Source: Flectobacillus roseus
GTDB lineage: Bacteria; Bacteroidota; Bacteroidia; Cytophagales; Spirosomataceae
DNA: 64,000 nucleotides
Assembly (NCBI RefSeq): GCF_030056665.1
Contig: NZ_JASHIG010000010.1
Strand: one strand, 5' to 3'
This document shows, one piece after another, positions 61,597 through 64,000 of this stretch. The first letter of the stretch is position 1. The number at the start of each line of letters is the position of its first letter. The notes under the pieces are model-generated. The model searched no databases. It saw nothing but the letters and a program-made list of their open reading frames with translations, and had not been told where the DNA came from. A program made the position numbers and the translations under genes.

Positions 61597-62139
61597 ATGA
61601 AAACACTAGGATTCCTTTGCGTTACTTTACTACTTTTTGTCAGTTCTGTTACAGCTCAAAACACAGTTAGTCCCGAAGACCAAAGCAAAATCAAACAGTT
61701 GATAGCTGACGAGACCAAAGCTTTTTATGCTAAAGATTATGAAACATGGATGACGCTTTATCGCCAAACGCCACAAACCTACTTTGCTCAATTCGAAAAA
61801 GGTCAATTGATTGTGAAAGATGGTTGGGATGCCTTGAGCTCTTGGGCAACTACTTGGTTTAATGAGGGCAAAAAAGGGGCAAAGCCTACGTTTGCTAGAG
61901 AAAAAACAAATTTCAGAAAAGTAAATCCTACCTATGTTTGGGTGACTTTTAAACAAATAAAAACCTTAGATGGTAAAAAAGAAACTTCTCAAGAGTTAAG
62001 AATTGTAGAGTTGATTAAAGGCGAATGGAAAATGGTAAATCATACCAGTATGCCAGCCTCAACAAGTTCTGTCAAAGAAGAATTACCGATTTCTGAAAAA
62101 GATAGAAAGCCATCAGTTAAGTCTGAAAAGAAACAATAA
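61597..62139 (+). CDS. Exported NTF2-like (SnoaL/DUF4440-type) protein
   Basis: A 180-residue secreted protein with a signal peptide (cut near VTAQNT). The mature body is a single NTF2-like alpha+beta domain: QSKIKQLIADETKAFYAKDY, the W-containing ETWMTLYRQTPQTYFAQFEK and the closing strand RIVELIKGEWKMVNHTSM. The C-terminal 25 residues are charged and disordered. Family members are often small-molecule binding or stress proteins; no activity can be assigned. A family D-type terminator follows. Confidence 0.8.
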   Translation: MKTLGFLCVTLLLFVSSVTAQNTVSPEDQSKIKQLIADETKAFYAKDYETWMTLYRQTPQTYFAQFEKGQLIVKDGWDALSSWATTWFNEGKKGAKPTFAREKTNFRKVNPTYVWVTFKQIKTLDGKKETSQELRIVELIKGEWKMVNHTSMPASTSSVKEELPISEKDRKPSVKSEKKQ

Positions 62140-62224
62140 TAGTCTAAACCACTGATGGGTACAATAGGTAGATATGTTTTTGCAAGACTGAATTTTACTT
62201 TGTAAAAAGTATTTAGAAAAAGGA

Positions 62225-62264
62225 ATAAAGGCACAAAGTGTAAAACGCTTTGTGCCTTTATATT
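62225..62264 (+). terminator. Terminator after the NTF2-like gene (family D-like)
   Basis: ATAAAGGCACAAAGTGTAAA and CGCTTTGTGCCTTTAT form a nearly perfect hairpin related to repeat D. Confidence 0.75.
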
Positions 62265-62301
62265 TGAAGAAATATTCTCAATTATTTATAGAAAATAGCC
62301 T

Positions 62302-63570
62302 ATGTCACACAAAATAGGATGGAAAACCGCCACTATGTTAGTTATCTCTAATATGGTGGGAACGGGCGTTTTTACCAGTTTGGGATATCAACTAGTCGAT
62401 GTACAAAATGTTTGGAGTATTGTATTGCTGTGGGTGTTAGGAGGTGTTTTAGCACTGATTGGCGCATTTACATTCGCCGAACTAGGAACGCACTATAATG
62501 AATCTGGTGGCGATTATATTTTTGTCAGTAAAGGTTTTCATCCTTTCTGGGGTTATCTCACCGCTTGGGCTTCTTTGATTGTAGGTTTTTCGTCGCCCGT
62601 AGCCATTGCAGCGCTTGCCATGGAAGCCTATTTGAGCCCGTTTGACATACCTAATTTGCGTTGGTATATCGTTTTGCTGATTATTTTAATCAGTTTATTG
62701 CACTCATTTTCACTCAAACATAGTAGTGTTTTTCAGAATATTACCACTGTGGTAAAAGTACTATTTATCGGTTTTTTATTAGGAATAGGCATTTGGTATG
62801 CACCTATTCCTCAAAATGCTATTAATGTCCAAGTGCCAATTTGGAATGAAATTACCAAGACAGGTTTTGCTGTTTCACTATTATATGTAACGTATGCCTA
62901 CACAGGCTGGAATGCAGCAGCGTATATCGTAGGAGAAATACGCAATCCTAGCAAAGATTTACCCAAGGCTTTGATTTTTGGCACTTTGGGTGTCATTGTA
63001 GTGTATGTACTTTTGCAGCTGGTATTCTTGAAATTTGGAACTTATACACAGTTGAAAGGACAAGCAGAAGTAGCGATTTTAGCAACTCAGAATATACTAG
63101 GTCCTACCGCCAATAAGTGGATTAGTGCAGGGATTGGATTTCAATTGATTGCTACAATGAGTTCTTATATTTGGATAGGTTCTAGAATAGTACACTCGAT
63201 GGCGCAACATTATACTTTGTGGAAATGGATTCGTCCAACTAACAAGCACGATGTGCCAATTCGAGCAATATGGCTATTATGTGCAGTGATTTTGATATTG
63301 TTATTGTCGGGAAGTTTGCAGCAGGTTTTACTGTATTCGTCTTTCGTATTGCAATTGATGGGAACAATCGCTGTGGCAAGTTTCTTGAAAATTCCTCACG
63401 AGGGCGACCGTTTCAGAAGTCCTTTGAGTCCTTTTATTCAGTACTTGTATGTAGGTTTTAGTATGATTGTTTTATTATTTATCATTTATGATAAACCTCA
63501 AGAAAGCTTTATTGGCTTAGGGATTTTGTTGGTTGGGGCAATAACGTATTTTTGGTCTAAGAGAATGTAA
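62302..63570 (+). CDS. APC-family amino acid permease
   Basis: A 422-residue integral membrane transporter with about 12 hydrophobic segments. The substrate-binding first-helix motif reads MVGTGVFTSLGYQL (a variant of the family GxG region) and the sixth helix includes FAVSLLYVTYAYTGWNAAAY. APC permeases import or exchange amino acids by proton or substrate gradients. The exact substrate is not deducible. It is single; a repeat B copy follows. Confidence 0.92.
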   Translation: MSHKIGWKTATMLVISNMVGTGVFTSLGYQLVDVQNVWSIVLLWVLGGVLALIGAFTFAELGTHYNESGGDYIFVSKGFHPFWGYLTAWASLIVGFSSPVAIAALAMEAYLSPFDIPNLRWYIVLLIILISLLHSFSLKHSSVFQNITTVVKVLFIGFLLGIGIWYAPIPQNAINVQVPIWNEITKTGFAVSLLYVTYAYTGWNAAAYIVGEIRNPSKDLPKALIFGTLGVIVVYVLLQLVFLKFGTYTQLKGQAEVAILATQNILGPTANKWISAGIGFQLIATMSSYIWIGSRIVHSMAQHYTLWKWIRPTNKHDVPIRAIWLLCAVILILLLSGSLQQVLLYSSFVLQLMGTIAVASFLKIPHEGDRFRSPLSPFIQYLYVGFSMIVLLFIIYDKPQESFIGLGILLVGAITYFWSKRM

Positions 63571-63582
63571 AACGCCAAAGGG

Positions 63583-63782
63583 CTATCCCTAATTTAGTGA
63601 TTGAATGAATGAGTGATTAATTTAAAATTTGAATTCTGGCGGTAGAGACGCAATGATTGCGTCTTAAGCTGAGTGAAATTTAGCATAGTAGTATCAAAAA
63701 AGCGGTCAGAAAATATTTCCTGACCGCTTTTTTGATGAAAACTTAGAGAATAACCCCAACCTTAAAATTCGGAATGACTCAT
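63583..63782. repeat. Repeat family B, composite palindrome copy 3
   Basis: About 200 bases: left end CTATCCCTAATTTAGTGATT, right end CTTAAAATTCGGAATGACTC, a GACGCAATGATTGCGTC palindrome at 63647-63663 and the central hairpin at 63693-63736. The central stem reads GCGGTCA/TGACCGC where copies 1 and 2 have GCGGTCG/CGACCGC, a paired change. Confidence 0.8.
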
Positions 63783-63921
63783 ATTGACGAAATTTATAGA
63801 ATCGTTCTAATTTCAAGATGACCTATGTTGATATTTCGAATAATAGCTCTAGTGAGGCAAAGCATTGTATCCCTATAAGTAGGCTTCCCTTGAAAATTAC
63901 TTTTTCCAGCAAAGACCTACG

Positions 63922-63953
63922 AAAAATCCACTCAAATACGGGTGGATTTTTTA
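63922..63953. terminator. Terminator-like hairpin near the window end
   Basis: AAAAATCCAC pairs with GTGGATTTTTT around a 10-base loop. No gene in the window ends close upstream. Confidence 0.6.
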
Positions 63954-64000
63954 TTTGATAACTATCCAAACTTTGAATAATACAATTTCCTGTCAAATTC

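Larger units (their letters stand above)
63571..64000. other. Intergenic stretch to the window end
   Basis: Holds repeat B copy 3 and, at 63922-63953, a terminator-like hairpin with no gene on either side inside the window; it may belong to a gene beyond the edge. Confidence 0.5.

Noticed and set aside
1..64000. tRNA, rRNA and riboswitch genes
   Set aside because: I looked for T-loop-like and conserved rRNA words and for riboswitch-like leaders and found none I could support; a covariance search was not possible.

Overview
The window reads as the chromosome of a low-GC, gliding-type Bacteroidota, most likely a Cytophagales/Spirosomataceae-like bacterium (order-level inference; the genus is not resolved). 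The evidence is a gldD gliding lipoprotein, TonB-dependent receptors with carboxypeptidase-like and STN domains, a DUF4249 partner lipoprotein, LytS/LytTR signalling pairs, ECF sigma/FecR pairs, a fused E1-alpha/beta 2-oxoacid dehydrogenase, RNase Y beside ZapA, and several promoters fitting the Bacteroidota consensus TTTG-N18-21-TAnnTTTG. No Shine-Dalgarno pattern stands out, and several genes start with TTG or GTG. I saw no rRNA, tRNA, CRISPR array, transposase or prophage.

Layout. 1-4.0 kb: 3' end of biotin synthase, a lipoprotein, a DEAD-box helicase and a GNAT acetyltransferase. 4.2-9.9 kb: one giant secreted alpha-2-macroglobulin-like gene with an internal SusC-like plug segment, flanked by copies of a double-hairpin repeat. 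10-16.6 kb: a secreted nuclease, rny, zapA with an upstream coiled-coil gene, a flippase and a small secreted protein. 16.7-23.3 kb: a TonB receptor/DUF4249 pair, a LytS-LytTR two-component pair and the stump of an AlbA_2-type gene. 23.3-32.8 kb: prolyl oligopeptidase, a SixA-like phosphatase, two unknowns, a two-gene periplasmic sugar unit (DUF1080+PA14, then beta-propeller+cytochrome c) and a TonB-C-like protein. 33-40 kb: an orphan structured transcription unit, two ECF sigma/anti-sigma modules, and an STN protein whose C-terminus is glycine-rich surface repeats rather than a receptor barrel. 40.4-46.6 kb: a DUF1573 protein, the fused E1 dehydrogenase and an isolated nuoI-J-K operon whose NuoI has a long repetitive tail. 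46.7-64 kb: housekeeping and transport genes (thioesterase, monooxygenase, SMP-30-like, deaminase, pyruvate kinase, LytTR regulator, PlsC, AIM24-like, GldD, a TonB receptor, nitroreductase, M20 amidohydrolase, an NTF2-like protein and an APC permease).

The least explained content is intergenic. At least five families of palindromic repeats occupy the gaps: (A) a ~170-180 bp unit with imperfect terminal inverted repeats; (B) a ~200-235 bp composite palindrome with a covarying GCGGTC hairpin at its centre; (C) a double hairpin on both sides of the macroglobulin gene; (D) a CAAAGG/CCTTTG hairpin; (E) a TTCACAATTC-type hairpin. All seven convergent gene junctions carry a palindrome, and two family B copies reach into the neighbouring coding sequence and supply its last codons and stop. 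The best candidates for something new are these repeats, the macroglobulin-plug fusion, the STN/surface-repeat protein with its sigma/FecR pair, the repeat-tailed NuoI, and the orphan structured unit near 33 kb. Domain names come from reading motifs and from memory of families; no database search was run.
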